Shown here piece after piece: positions 26,511 through 35,320 of a DNA stretch of 64,000 nucleotides. Source of the stretch: Alphaproteobacteria bacterium (lineage in GTDB: Bacteria; Pseudomonadota; Alphaproteobacteria; Rs-D84); NCBI GenBank assembly GCA_017629245.1, contig JAGBXO010000004.1, positions 1-64,000 on the forward strand. Direction: 5' to 3'. The notes below the pieces were generated by a model. It had not been told where the DNA came from. It saw nothing but the letters and a program-made list of their open reading frames with translations, and did not search any database. The translations under genes were made by a program, and so were the position numbers. The number at the start of each line of letters is the position of its first letter. Positions within the stretch are counted from its first letter, which is position 1.

Positions 26511-27335
26511 TTATTTATCCAACGCTGCCTTAATCTGTTCAGCTGGGATTGCACCTGGGAATGCTTCTTCGCCGATAATCAAGAAAGGTGTACCTGTGAT
26601 TTCAAAACGATTCGCCAATTCACGAACATTAACCAATTCACGGGCAACTGTTGCGCTTTTCATATCTTCTTTCAGTTTTGCTGTATCCAAACCTGCCTCT
26701 GCCGCAAATTTCATCAGGTTCTTTTCAATTGCTGCTGCCAATTTATCCTGATCTTCGATTTTGCCTTCTGGGCGATATTCACGTGTGAACACGATATCTG
26801 CAAACTTTGCCGCCTTGGCTGGATCCTGCATTTTTGCAGCAATCATCGCGCGTGCTGGGCCATCAGACATCACACCATGGATAGAAAAGTTTTTCAACAC
26901 AACGCGAACATCATCACGTTCTGCCAATACGCTGGACAATTCGCCATGAACACGACGGCAATAACCACAAGAAGCCGCTGTCCATACATAGATTGTCTTC
27001 TTTGCTTCTGGATTACCCAAGACTGGTGCATCTGCCATCATTTCTTCAGCATGATCACGCACATATTCACGAACTGCCTTATTTTTTTGTTCGTTCATCT
27101 GTGCCTGCATTGCTTCAACCATTTCCTGAATGATTGCAGGATTTACACTTGTCAAATAATATGGCATATACAGACGGCAAACACTGCCTGCGACCATAAT
27201 AATTGCAATAACTTTGATTGCTTTTTTTACCAATTTCGCACCCATCGCCGGTTTTTTTGCATCATGCTTCAGCATCATGCCACCGAACATGTACAATGCG
27301 ATACCCAGTACCAGTACCAAAATTGTCCAAGTCAT
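26511..27335 (-). CDS. membrane-anchored DsbA-like thiol oxidoreductase
   Basis: 274 residues. Two N-terminal hydrophobic segments (about 3-21 and 38-57) are followed by a helical linker and a thioredoxin fold with CGYC (Cys123, Cys126 in AASCGYCRR) and a cis-Pro TGTPF near residue 250. This matches DsbA/Com1-type oxidoreductases that form or rearrange disulfides in the periplasm. That fits the many Cys-rich secreted proteins in this window, which would need such an enzyme. Alone, between terminators. Confidence 0.85.
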   Translation of the reverse strand: MTWTILVLVLGIALYMFGGMMLKHDAKKPAMGAKLVKKAIKVIAIIMVAGSVCRLYMPYYLTSVNPAIIQEMVEAMQAQMNEQKNKAVREYVRDHAEEMMADAPVLGNPEAKKTIYVWTAASCGYCRRVHGELSSVLAERDDVRVVLKNFSIHGVMSDGPARAMIAAKMQDPAKAAKFADIVFTREYRPEGKIEDQDKLAAAIEKNLMKFAAEAGLDTAKLKEDMKSATVARELVNVRELANRFEITGTPFLIIGEEAFPGAIPAEQIKAALDK

Positions 27336-27413
27336 GATTTTCTCCTTCTTATGTTGAACGAATTTTACAATAGCAAATTTAAAAAAAATGGCAAGGAATA
27401 AATATGCAAAATC

Positions 27414-28064
27414 TCAATCAATCTTTAACATTTTTCGCATTGGCGGCATTTGCCCGCCCTGTGCCACACAAACACTTTCCAAGAAACGCCCCGTCACCCC
27501 CAGATTTATTGGCAATTTATAAAGTTTATCTGCATATGGTGCACCACACGCTATGCAAACCGCCCGTCCTGTCCGTGGGGATATATACGCCAAATCATTT
27601 ACCGCACCACACCCTGCACAAGATGACAAATCCAACGCGTACCCCAATTCCCGTAATAAAATGATTTCCCATTTCAGATACGCATTAACATCACCAACGG
27701 ATAAATTATTCAACAATCCCAATGTTTCAGAATAAAGAATCGGATAAGCTTCGCGTTCAGGCAACAGATTTTGCAAAATTTCAAACGCAGTATTCATACA
27801 TAACAGCGCCCGTGGATTCATTATTATCTGTGCCGTCAGGTTTTTTTCTGCTTCCCAGTGGAACACCCCCAGTTGAGAATCCAAACGCGCCCCCCAAGAA
27901 AGATTTCCATATTGACCAATCATTGGGCGATTTTTCCTGGCAACTGCCGCCCCGCGCATCATCCCAACCAACACACCACAATCAGGCGTAAATATGCGCG
28001 CAACACAATCCCGTTCATTAAACGGATGCAGCGCAATTAAAACACCAGATGTTTCTATTTTCAT
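27414..28064 (-). CDS. recO: DNA repair protein RecO
   Basis: 216 residues. An N-terminal OB fold (SGVLIALHPFNERDCVARIF) is followed by a helical part and a zinc finger made of CAGC and CIACG. RecO works with RecR and RecF to load RecA on gapped DNA. The ATG at 28064 begins the conserved part. Its -10 (TATAAT at 28079-28074) is 9 nt from the ATG with TTGATT 16 bp further up, so the mRNA is nearly leaderless. Slightly shorter than the usual 230-250. Confidence 0.88.
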   Translation of the reverse strand: MKIETSGVLIALHPFNERDCVARIFTPDCGVLVGMMRGAAVARKNRPMIGQYGNLSWGARLDSQLGVFHWEAEKNLTAQIIMNPRALLCMNTAFEILQNLLPEREAYPILYSETLGLLNNLSVGDVNAYLKWEIILLRELGYALDLSSCAGCGAVNDLAYISPRTGRAVCIACGAPYADKLYKLPINLGVTGRFLESVCVAQGGQMPPMRKMLKID

Positions 28065-28073
28065 ATCAAACCA

Positions 28074-28101
28074 ATTATAAAATTCCACACGCACAAATCA
28101 A
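28074..28101 (-). promoter_or_regulatory. recO promoter
   Basis: On the minus strand TTGATT, 16 bp, TATAAT, with the start codon 9 nt downstream of the -10. Confidence 0.55.
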
Positions 28102-28123
28102 CAACACATTTTACCCTAAACGA

Positions 28124-28151
28124 TTGACAAACCATTCATTTGTACTATATT
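28124..28151 (+). promoter_or_regulatory. subtilase gene promoter
   Basis: TTGACA (28124-28129), 16 bp, TATATT (28146-28151). The leader to 28196 contains a GTGTGTGGGC...CGCACACA inverted pair. Confidence 0.65.
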
Positions 28152-28195
28152 AATAGTGTGTGGGCATATTGTGTGTCACGCACACAGGGGAAACC

Positions 28196-30058
28196 ATGAA
28201 GGCATACAACAGATTTTTATCGCTTTTATCTTGCGCACTGATTAGTGCAATGCCTGCCATGGCAAACAATTGCGACAACGAAATGTATCGTCGCTATAAC
28301 CCTGACAAGTGCACAACACAAACAGACAACAAATTATCTTTTGCATCTGCCGCAACAATTACCGGTGGCATTGCCGCATTGGTCGGCGGCACGGTTGCAG
28401 TATTGGGCCTAGCATCATCCGATGGCGACACATCTTCACAGCCCGCCCCAACAAACCAAACAATGCCAACCGTACAAACGCATTATAATATGGTCGGCGC
28501 AGATGTTGACCTGTCCGCACTAGAAACCCAATTCAACAACACTGAATACATTCGCAACGGGAACCAGTACAATGATATACGCGTTGCATATTCCCTGGCG
28601 CGTGGCTATACCGGCGCAGGTTCAAACATTGCAGTATTTGATTTTGGCAAAAACACATGGCACGGTGGCAATGTTGCATACCTGTCATCTGGGCTGATTG
28701 CGCCAAACGCATCTGTGACATCATACCAGGTTGCGGATCGCGACAAGAACTTTTATTCATTCAGCCAAATCGGCGAAACAATAAGCACCGCCACCCACCA
28801 AGATGCAAACATATATAATTTCAGTTGGGAAATCACAAACATATCTGCCGCGCAAATCAAAAATCGCCAGCATATGATAAACATCACCAGCCACAGCTTT
28901 GTAAACTCTTTAATCAGTGCCAGTCAACAAAACGATGCAATTTTTGTCTGGGCGGCCGGCAATGGATATAATTCCGAATCAAATGCCCTGTCTGCCCTGC
29001 CCCTGCATGTAAATGAATTGGCGGGACACTTTGTAAATGTTGTTGCCTGGGACAGCACGACCCAGTCCCTGGCAGATTTCAGCAACGAATGTGGCATCAC
29101 CCAGAACTATTGCATAACGGCACCTGGGGTCGCACTGGACACACCAAAAACAGATACATTACTGGACGGCACCAGTTTTGCCGCCCCAATCGTATCCGCC
29201 GCCATTGCCGTAATTCGCGAAGCATTCCCATACATGCGTTCACCCGAAATCACACAACTGTTATTCACAACCGCACGCGACCTGGGCGACACAGGTATTG
29301 ACCGGGTATATGGACACGGCATGTTGGACCTGGAACGGGCCACACGCCCTGTGGGCACAGCACTGGTACCATTAACCAACGGCGCCCCTGTCGCCCTGCG
29401 CACCGCACACGTTGTCGGCCCGGTCGGACATAAAATTAAATCTGCAAACATTAAATTTTCATTTGTTGACAGTTTTGGCCGTGCCTTTGACACAAAATTA
29501 AATGACAACATTCGTGTAAAGAATCGTGGTATTGCGCATGAATACCTGTCTGATAACAACGCAATGGGCGTACAAATCGGAAATATTGAATTTGGCTTTA
29601 AACAATCAAGCCTGTTTCACGGCACCGGATTCTTGGCCAACAACACAGACAGCCTGACCGGTTTTATCGGATTCAAGAACGATATTAATATCGGTAAATT
29701 GAACCTGTTCCACGATGCAAAAATTGGATTCACACATCCAACCGCATCTGCCGAATCAATGATAAGCGGCTTTTCCAACATAACAACCGCATCTGCTAAA
29801 ATCGGTGCAAGATACCAAGATTTCAGCCTGTCCATCGGCACACCCGAAACAATAATTTCCGGCAACATGTACCTGGACACACCAAATGGCCGTCGCAACA
29901 ACGGCGAATACATCTTTACACAACAAACAATCCACTTGGGCGATACACCGGCATTTGAAATCAACGCATCATATAAATTTTTAACCACCGGTTTTGTTGA
30001 CAACCCATATGGCACCGATGAATTTTACGCCATTGCCCACGGCAAAATAATTTTTTAA
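28196..30058 (+). CDS. secreted subtilisin-like (S8) serine protease
   Basis: 620 residues. A signal peptide (LLSCALISAMPAMA) is followed by a Gly/Ala-rich hydrophobic stretch (GGIAALVGGTVAVLGLASS). The S8 domain shows Asp in IAVFDFG, His in WHGGNVAYL, the oxyanion Asn in WAAGNG and Ser in DGTSFAAP. Asp and His are only about six residues apart, much closer than in classical subtilases, so a surface loop is missing and activity should be tested. A C-terminal strand-rich region ends in IIF, suggesting a small barrel or outer-membrane association as in autotransporters. The ATG at 28196 follows AGGGGAAA. Confidence 0.8.
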   Translation: MKAYNRFLSLLSCALISAMPAMANNCDNEMYRRYNPDKCTTQTDNKLSFASAATITGGIAALVGGTVAVLGLASSDGDTSSQPAPTNQTMPTVQTHYNMVGADVDLSALETQFNNTEYIRNGNQYNDIRVAYSLARGYTGAGSNIAVFDFGKNTWHGGNVAYLSSGLIAPNASVTSYQVADRDKNFYSFSQIGETISTATHQDANIYNFSWEITNISAAQIKNRQHMINITSHSFVNSLISASQQNDAIFVWAAGNGYNSESNALSALPLHVNELAGHFVNVVAWDSTTQSLADFSNECGITQNYCITAPGVALDTPKTDTLLDGTSFAAPIVSAAIAVIREAFPYMRSPEITQLLFTTARDLGDTGIDRVYGHGMLDLERATRPVGTALVPLTNGAPVALRTAHVVGPVGHKIKSANIKFSFVDSFGRAFDTKLNDNIRVKNRGIAHEYLSDNNAMGVQIGNIEFGFKQSSLFHGTGFLANNTDSLTGFIGFKNDINIGKLNLFHDAKIGFTHPTASAESMISGFSNITTASAKIGARYQDFSLSIGTPETIISGNMYLDTPNGRRNNGEYIFTQQTIHLGDTPAFEINASYKFLTTGFVDNPYGTDEFYAIAHGKIIF

Positions 30059-30146
30059 TTGAAATTCAATAAAAACACCTTGCTTTTTTAATACTTTATT
30101 GGTCAAATCCAAACATAGATAAATAAAACAAAAAAAGGAAAGTGAC

Positions 30147-30602
30147 ATGGCAGGAAGTATTAACAAGGTCATCTTGGTCGGTAACATTGGCCAAGAACCC
30201 CAGGTCCGCACAATGGGCAGCGGTCAAAAAGTGGTCAGTTTTTCACTGGCAACATCTGACAGATGGCGTGATCGCAGCACCGGCGAACAGAAAGAACAAA
30301 CCGAATGGCATCGCGTTGTAATCTTTAACCCCAATCTGGTAGAGGTTGCAGAACGCATGCTGCAAAAAGGCACAAAATTATATCTCGAAGGTTCATTACG
30401 TACACGCAAATGGCAAAACCAAAGTGGCGCAGATGTTTTCACAACCGAAGTTGTCCTGAATCCATTTGGTGGCCAAATGGTAATCCTGTCAGGTGCCAAG
30501 ACAATGGATGGCGCAGGTTCTGAATACACAGCCGCCGCCCCAACATCTGCCCCACGCGAAGAAATATCTGTGGCAGACATCGGCGACGACATTCCGTTTT
30601 AA
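30147..30602 (+). CDS. ssb: single-stranded DNA-binding protein
   Basis: 151 residues. The OB fold begins [17 protein letters not shown] and contains ATSDRWRD and TEWHRVVIF. The C-terminal acidic tip DIGDDIPF is the docking site for repair and replication partners. SSB protects single-stranded DNA. AAGGAAAG precedes the ATG and a strong terminator follows. Confidence 0.96.
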   Translation: MAGSINKVILVGNIGQEPQVRTMGSGQKVVSFSLATSDRWRDRSTGEQKEQTEWHRVVIFNPNLVEVAERMLQKGTKLYLEGSLRTRKWQNQSGADVFTTEVVLNPFGGQMVILSGAKTMDGAGSEYTAAAPTSAPREEISVADIGDDIPF

Positions 30603-30615
30603 TAAAAAACTTAAT

Positions 30616-30646
30616 AAAAAAATCCCGCAATTGCGGGATTTTTTTG
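30616..30646 (+). terminator. ssb terminator
   Basis: ATCCCGCAA / TTGCGGGAT perfect hairpin with seven T. Confidence 0.85.
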
Positions 30647-30687
30647 TCACCCTGGGCACAAATCATTCCATCATATATCATCTTTTT

Positions 30688-30862
30688 GTCATTCCCACGC
30701 AGACAGGAACAACAAACCGCACCCCCATTGACCATACCCCCACCTTGCCCCCCTTTTTGTCATTCCCGCGCAGGCGGGAACAGGGACTTTATCACCGTGC
30801 GCAACGCGCGCCAAATAAAGCATTCTAATTTTTTTGCATCTATTCCTGCCTATACAGGAATA
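30688..30862. repeat. REP-like palindrome cluster
   Basis: Three palindromic units: GTCATTCCCACGCAGACAGG (30688), GTCATTCCCGCGCAGGCGGG (30759) and ATTCCTGCCTATACAGGAAT (30842). The last two flank GGGACTTT...CCGTGCGCAA...AAATAAA, the same composite arrangement as 45037-45141. It resembles REP/BIME-type or small non-autonomous mobile repeats. Confidence 0.7.
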
Positions 30863-30941
30863 ACAACAATTTTTAATTCCCAATTAAAAACTATAACACA
30901 GCAGATTCCCAACCCACATACAAAAACTAAAATTATTAAAA

Positions 30942-30974
30942 TAAAAAAAACGGGGCAATGCCCCGTTCTTTTTT
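30942..30974. terminator. bidirectional terminator
   Basis: ACGGGGCA / TGCCCCGT hairpin, A-rich before and T-rich after. Confidence 0.8.
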
Positions 30975-30996
30975 ACAATATTGCAAACGAACAATA

Positions 30997-31806
30997 TTAC
31001 AACGACCATCCTGAAAACGCATATCCATCCCTGGTACATGTCGCATCTTCTGGAATAGTAAATGTCTGACCATAGAGGCCCGAGTAAATACCACTTGTCA
31101 TACCCTCGACCCCTTTATAATAACCACTGGCACCACAATCAAATTTAACATCGTACAAGCGCGCCTTACAACCAGCGGACGAATAGACATCACCTGTCAT
31201 ACCAGTCGCACCCGTAATTCCAGTTGTAGTATCACGACCACCTTCAACAGAGTATCCGTCCTTACAATACCACACACAATATCCTGAAGTAGAAGTACCC
31301 GTCGCACCCGAAACAAATTCCGCTCTGCTAATCGTCGAAGTATGACTACTACTAATCAAACAGTTCGCTCTGGTATCCTCCACACAACCTGTACCCGGCG
31401 TCAGATATGCATCCTTAACCCCTGTCGAACCTTCAATAATACCGGTTGTATATGTTGTATTAGCCCATACATACCCCGCCTTACACGTATAATTACATGA
31501 CGGTGCCTTGCCACTTGCCCCAGTTGTACCTGAAGTATATACAAACGATTCAAAATTACCATCACTACCATCCGTCAACTGCATAGAACAACCCGATGGC
31601 GTTTCTATATAATCTGCACCCAAGGTCAACCCAGTAGCAACGTCAAATTTGAATGTGTCACCTGGCTGAGCATATTGAAAACCAGAAGATGCCAAACCCT
31701 GATCTTTCGCGTTCGCTTCCCCGGTTTGTGCAATACTAAATAACCCCACCGCAGACAGCGATGCAATTACACGTGAACATAGATGTTTCAATTTGTATGA
31801 TAACAT
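30997..31806 (-). CDS. secreted Cys-containing protein with InlB-type repeat end
   Basis: 269 residues. The signal peptide (about 1-33) ends near GEANA. The body is rich in Gly, Thr and Ser with Cys pairs such as CNYTCKAGYVW and CVWYCKDGY, which resemble short EGF-like or GCC2-type loops. The C-terminus (CTRDGYAFSGWSL) matches the InlB B-repeat/Flg_new pattern (GYTFxGW), which is cut off after one partial unit. AAGGAAGGGAA precedes the ATG. Probably surface-exposed. Function unknown. Confidence 0.65.
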   Translation of the reverse strand: MLSYKLKHLCSRVIASLSAVGLFSIAQTGEANAKDQGLASSGFQYAQPGDTFKFDVATGLTLGADYIETPSGCSMQLTDGSDGNFESFVYTSGTTGASGKAPSCNYTCKAGYVWANTTYTTGIIEGSTGVKDAYLTPGTGCVEDTRANCLISSSHTSTISRAEFVSGATGTSTSGYCVWYCKDGYSVEGGRDTTTGITGATGMTGDVYSSAGCKARLYDVKFDCGASGYYKGVEGMTSGIYSGLYGQTFTIPEDATCTRDGYAFSGWSL

Positions 31807-32010
31807 TTCCCTTCCTTTTTATCTGTTTACACCGCAAATGGTATCAAAACATTTTTATAAAAGCAAGTATTTTTTCAATCCATAAAACGCCCACATGGGG
31901 CGTTTGAATCTTGGTTGTGCTATCTGTGCAATTTGCGAGCCGATTTAATTGAAATCGAACAAGAATTAAAGCAATAGATTTTAAAAACAAATTTATGATA
32001 TAATCAAAAC

Positions 32011-32583
32011 ATGCAAACAAACATAGATTTTTTTTACAATTTATCCAAACAGGATTTTGTTTCTGAATACAATCATTCTAATTATATTGATAAAATTGGT
32101 GGTAAAAATTTCTTTCATATGGATTGCAGTGGTTTCGTTCATTGGTGCTTGGCACAAATGGGTTATAAACGAGCTCTGGTTGAATTAAGAAGTTTCTTAA
32201 GACAAAACGATTTTATAAAAATAAATCGATTTTTTTGTAAAGATTTTGCATTTATTCATGAACATAAAAATAAATTAAACTATTGGCAATTCATAGACAG
32301 CCCTATTTCTGGTTCTATTATGGTTGTTGTATTTCCTGATGGTAATGGCCATTGTATGTTTGTTGATGATATTATTAGCAATAATAAAAACAAATTATGT
32401 TTACATATCATAGATTCAACCCGGCACCCACATAAAAATGACACCAGAACAGATAATGAAACTGGTATAGGTTTCGGCGAAATAGAAATAACAACTAAAA
32501 ACGGCAATTGGTTCTACGATTCTGGCAACCAACATTTACCGATAAGAAAAGCAGAAATATATTTTGTATTACCCAAAAGATAA
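32011..32583 (+). CDS. NlpC/P60-like cysteine peptidase, probably acquired
   Basis: 190 residues, no signal peptide. DCSGFVHWCLAQMG carries the catalytic Cys of the NlpC/P60 (C40) fold, and GHCMFVDDI supplies a likely His. The third residue is unclear. Family members cut peptide bonds in cell-wall peptides or act as amidases and acyltransferases. Codon use is more AT-rich than the flanking genes (many T- and A-ending codons), and the gene sits between repeats of the tRNA-Gln 3' end, so transfer is likely. Without a signal peptide it may act in the cytoplasm or be exported in another way. Confidence 0.65.
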   Translation: MQTNIDFFYNLSKQDFVSEYNHSNYIDKIGGKNFFHMDCSGFVHWCLAQMGYKRALVELRSFLRQNDFIKINRFFCKDFAFIHEHKNKLNYWQFIDSPISGSIMVVVFPDGNGHCMFVDDIISNNKNKLCLHIIDSTRHPHKNDTRTDNETGIGFGEIEITTKNGNWFYDSGNQHLPIRKAEIYFVLPKR

Positions 32584-32602
32584 AAAGTTCGAAAATTCAA
32601 CA

Positions 32603-32666
32603 ATCGCACCTCAGACCAAAATTAAAACGCCCACACGGGGCGTTTGAATCTTGGTTGGGGCAGCTG
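32603..32666 (-). repeat. direct repeat of the tRNA-Gln 3' end and terminator (distal copy)
   Basis: 64 bp, identical to 32782-32845, containing the GCCCACAC/CGGGGCG hairpin and the last part of tRNA-Gln. Confidence 0.85.
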
Positions 32667-32752
32667 ATTCCCTCGGCATAAAAATGCCTGTGGGGCATTC
32701 GTTAGCACTCGAACTGCACTTCGTTTGTTCTCGTTTACTCATTGTCGAACCA
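32661..32752 (-). repeat. tRNA-end-associated core repeat (second copy)
   Basis: Read on the minus strand it begins GGTTCGACAATGAGTAAACG and contains CGAGTGCTAACGAATGCCCC. It ends GAGGGAATCAGCTG, joined to a copy of the tRNA-Gln end. The first copy is at 6171-6277. Confidence 0.65.
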
Positions 32753-32781
32753 GCGCAACAAATTGTTGCATGATACAAACC

Positions 32782-32845
32782 ATCGCACCTCAGACCAAAA
32801 TTAAAACGCCCACACGGGGCGTTTGAATCTTGGTTGGGGCAGCTG
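32782..32845 (-). repeat. direct repeat of the tRNA-Gln 3' end and terminator (proximal copy)
   Basis: Includes the end of the intact tRNA-Gln gene and its terminator hairpin; identical to the copy at 32603. Confidence 0.85.
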
Positions 32846-32904
32846 GATTCGAACCAACACTGACGGAGTCAGAGTCCGGAGTTCTACCATTAAACTATGC
32901 CCCA
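32831..32904 (-). tRNA. tRNA-Gln(CTG)
   Basis: 74 nt with acceptor TGGGGCA/TGCCCCA, a CTCTGAC anticodon loop with CTG, a T-arm GGTTCGAATCC, and encoded CCA. One anticodon-stem pair (position 27-43) is mismatched. Confidence 0.93.
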
Positions 32905-33024
32905 ATGCGACGCGTATTATATACCCTTGATTTATAAATTGCAAATAAAATCTTATGTGAAAACACCCCTAGTGCTTTTTGTCCCTAAAACAGAAATAAT
33001 TAACACAACCCAAGGGAGAGAAAA

Positions 33025-34104
33025 ATGCACAAAATAAAATTCTTTGCAACATTGACTGCGTGCCTGGGGCTGATTCAGTCGGCCAACGCATGCACCGGCA
33101 TAACATTAAAATCCACCGATGGCGCAACCGTCGTTGCACGCACTATGGATTGGTCACGTACCGAAAACAACAGCATGTATGTAATCGTGCCACGCGGATA
33201 CAATCATCAATCTTTATTACCTGACGGCACAATGAATGGTCTGGAATTTGTATCATTGTATGGATACGCCGGCCTGGCCGCCGCCGAACCCGAATTTATA
33301 ATAGACGGCACCAACGAAGCCGGCCTGTCAGCCGCCCTGTTCTATTTCCCAGAATACGGCAAATACCAACCATATAACGAAGACAACAAAGATATTTCCC
33401 TGGCTGATTTCCAGGTTGTATCATGGATACTGTCACGCTTTTCCACCATTGACCAGGTAAAGCAGGCAATCAACAACGTCCGCATTATTAATGTAGATTC
33501 CAGTGCCGGCACCGTTCACTGGCGCATAACTGAACCAAATGGTCGCCAGGTTGTACTGGAAATCGTCAATGGCGTTCCAAACTTCTATGAAAATGAAATT
33601 GGCGTTCTGACCAATGCACCGGGATTCCCATGGCAAATGACCAACCTGAATAATTATGTAAACCTGCATCCCGGTGGCGCAGGCCCAACCAAATTTGGCC
33701 CAATAAACCTGCGTTCATTTGGCTCAGGCTCAGGATTCTTGGGCTTGCCAGGTGACTTTACACCTGTATCGCGATTCGTTCGTGCGGCATTCCTGAAAAC
33801 ATATTCTCTGGAACAAGACACCGGCCCCGCCACCGTTGACCAGGCATTTCATATCCTGAACAACTTTGATGTACCATTGGGTGTTCAATTCGCTGTTGGT
33901 GGCGCACCAAACAACATGCCATCTGCAACCCAGTGGACGGTTGCGACCGACCTGAAAAACATGACGATATACTATCACACAATGTACAACAGAACGATTC
34001 GCAGTCTGGATATGAAATCAATTGATTTTGCGACGGTCCCATTCCAGTATCATTCACTGGACACAGCCAAGCGCCAGACAATTATGCCCGTCACAATCGA
34101 CTAA
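33025..34104 (+). CDS. choloylglycine hydrolase family protein (bile salt hydrolase / penicillin V acylase)
   Basis: 359 residues. The signal peptide ends SANA just before Cys23, which becomes the N-terminal nucleophile of this Ntn-hydrolase (CTGITLKS). VARTMDWS carries the conserved Arg and Asp, and NEAGLSAALFYF and a later Asn/Arg region fit the family. The enzymes cut amide bonds of conjugated bile salts or penicillin V. The signal peptide puts it in the periplasm or outside, as in Gram-negative members. Bile salt or acylase preference cannot be told from sequence by eye. Single gene with its own terminator. Confidence 0.87.
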   Translation: MHKIKFFATLTACLGLIQSANACTGITLKSTDGATVVARTMDWSRTENNSMYVIVPRGYNHQSLLPDGTMNGLEFVSLYGYAGLAAAEPEFIIDGTNEAGLSAALFYFPEYGKYQPYNEDNKDISLADFQVVSWILSRFSTIDQVKQAINNVRIINVDSSAGTVHWRITEPNGRQVVLEIVNGVPNFYENEIGVLTNAPGFPWQMTNLNNYVNLHPGGAGPTKFGPINLRSFGSGSGFLGLPGDFTPVSRFVRAAFLKTYSLEQDTGPATVDQAFHILNNFDVPLGVQFAVGGAPNNMPSATQWTVATDLKNMTIYYHTMYNRTIRSLDMKSIDFATVPFQYHSLDTAKRQTIMPVTID

Positions 34105-34123
34105 CCCCTGCCTTTCCACACCC

Positions 34124-34152
34124 AAAAAAATCCCCCACCAGGGGGATTTTTT
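34124..34152. terminator. bidirectional terminator
   Basis: ATCCCCC / GGGGGAT hairpin with A and T runs between convergent genes. Confidence 0.85.
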
Positions 34153-35320
34153 ATTCATCTTCTAATATTGCAACACCGGGCAATATGCGTCCTTCGATAA
34201 ATTCCAGGAATGCCCCACCCCCGGTTGAAACATATGTAATATCTTCTTTGACACCACATGCCTCCAACGCGGCAACTGTATCCCCGCCCCCAATAATACT
34301 TTCCAAATTTCCAGCACGTGTTTGTTCGGCGATTGCATTTGCGATTGCAAACGAACCATATGACCACGTCGGCTGCCATTCTGCCATGCCAACCGTACCA
34401 TTCCAAATTACTGTCTTGGCCTTGCGTATTTCCGCGACATCACGTTCTGTGGTTTTAAGCCCTGCATCAATAATTACATCATCTTCTTCTATTTCGGTAA
34501 AATCCTTGTTCATACGCGCGGCATCACGGGCAAATTCTTTGGCCACACCTTTATCCAATGGCAACAAGACACGACAATTATTCTTTTCTGCAAAATCCAA
34601 GATTTCCAACGCAGTTTCTTTCTGGTCCGCTTCATACAGCGAATTTCCAACACGCCCGCCCATCGCATAGTTAAATGTTGTACCCAACGCCCCACCAATA
34701 ATCAAGGTATCGGACAATTTTGCCAATGCTTTCAGAACACCAATTTTTGTTGAAACCTTGCTGCCTGCAACAATTGATAACAATGGGCGCGCCGGATTTT
34801 CCATAACTGCTGACAGATGTTCAATTTCGGACGCTAACAGTTTACCTGCATACGACGGCAAAATTTCCGCCACACCAACCGTACTGGCATGTGCACGATG
34901 TGATACCGCAAACGCATCATTTACAAACACATCAAATCCACGCGCTAAATCCGCTGCAAATGCCGGATCGTTTTTTTCTTCACCCGCATAAAACCGCACA
35001 TTTTCCAACAATACAACATCACCATCACGCATATCCCCCAGAAAATCTTTATCCAAACAATCTGGAATTAACTTAATTCCCATATAGTCCGCAATTGGCT
35101 GCAGGGAATATTCCATATTGCGTTCCCCCTTTGGGCGACCACGATGTGCAACAATTGCGATACGCGCCCCCGCACTGCGCAACGCATTTATTGTCGGCAT
35201 ACTTTGTTCAATACGAAACGGGTCGGTAATTTTATTATCCACAATCTGAACATTAAAGTCATCGCGCAACAGTACATACTTACCCTGCACATCCAGATTT
35301 TCAATCGTTCTTAATTTCAT
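34151..35320 (-). CDS. pgk: phosphoglycerate kinase
   Basis: 389 residues with the family motifs RDDFNVQI, HRGRPKGE, LLENVRFYAGEE, the catalytic hinge region and the C-terminal GGGDTVAA. It converts 1,3-bisphosphoglycerate and ADP to 3-phosphoglycerate and ATP in glycolysis. The start overlaps the end of rnhB by 20 nt, so the ribosome binding site (AGGAT) is inside rnhB and the two are co-transcribed. Confidence 0.95.
   Translation of the reverse strand: MKLRTIENLDVQGKYVLLRDDFNVQIVDNKITDPFRIEQSMPTINALRSAGARIAIVAHRGRPKGERNMEYSLQPIADYMGIKLIPDCLDKDFLGDMRDGDVVLLENVRFYAGEEKNDPAFAADLARGFDVFVNDAFAVSHRAHASTVGVAEILPSYAGKLLASEIEHLSAVMENPARPLLSIVAGSKVSTKIGVLKALAKLSDTLIIGGALGTTFNYAMGGRVGNSLYEADQKETALEILDFAEKNNCRVLLPLDKGVAKEFARDAARMNKDFTEIEEDDVIIDAGLKTTERDVAEIRKAKTVIWNGTVGMAEWQPTWSYGSFAIANAIAEQTRAGNLESIIGGGDTVAALEACGVKEDITYVSTGGGAFLEFIEGRILPGVAILEDE

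Larger units (their letters stand above)
31884..32845 (-). mobile_element. small tRNA-Gln-linked island with one cargo gene
   Basis: Three copies of the sequence made of the tRNA-Gln 3' side plus its terminator (31884-31917 partial, 32603-32666 and 32782-32845) lie in direct repeat. An AT-rich gene (32011-32583) lies between the first two, and the tRNA-end core repeat lies between the last two. This is the layout left by one or more insertions at a tRNA 3' end. No integrase gene is present here. Confidence 0.45.

Noticed and set aside
30646-30996. Coding sequence in the REP-rich gap after ssb
   Set aside because: The frames there are made of palindromic repeats and lack a start signal or protein-like composition.
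31884-32904. Complete prophage or integrative plasmid at tRNA-Gln
   Set aside because: There is no integrase, replication or structural gene, only one cargo gene and short repeats.
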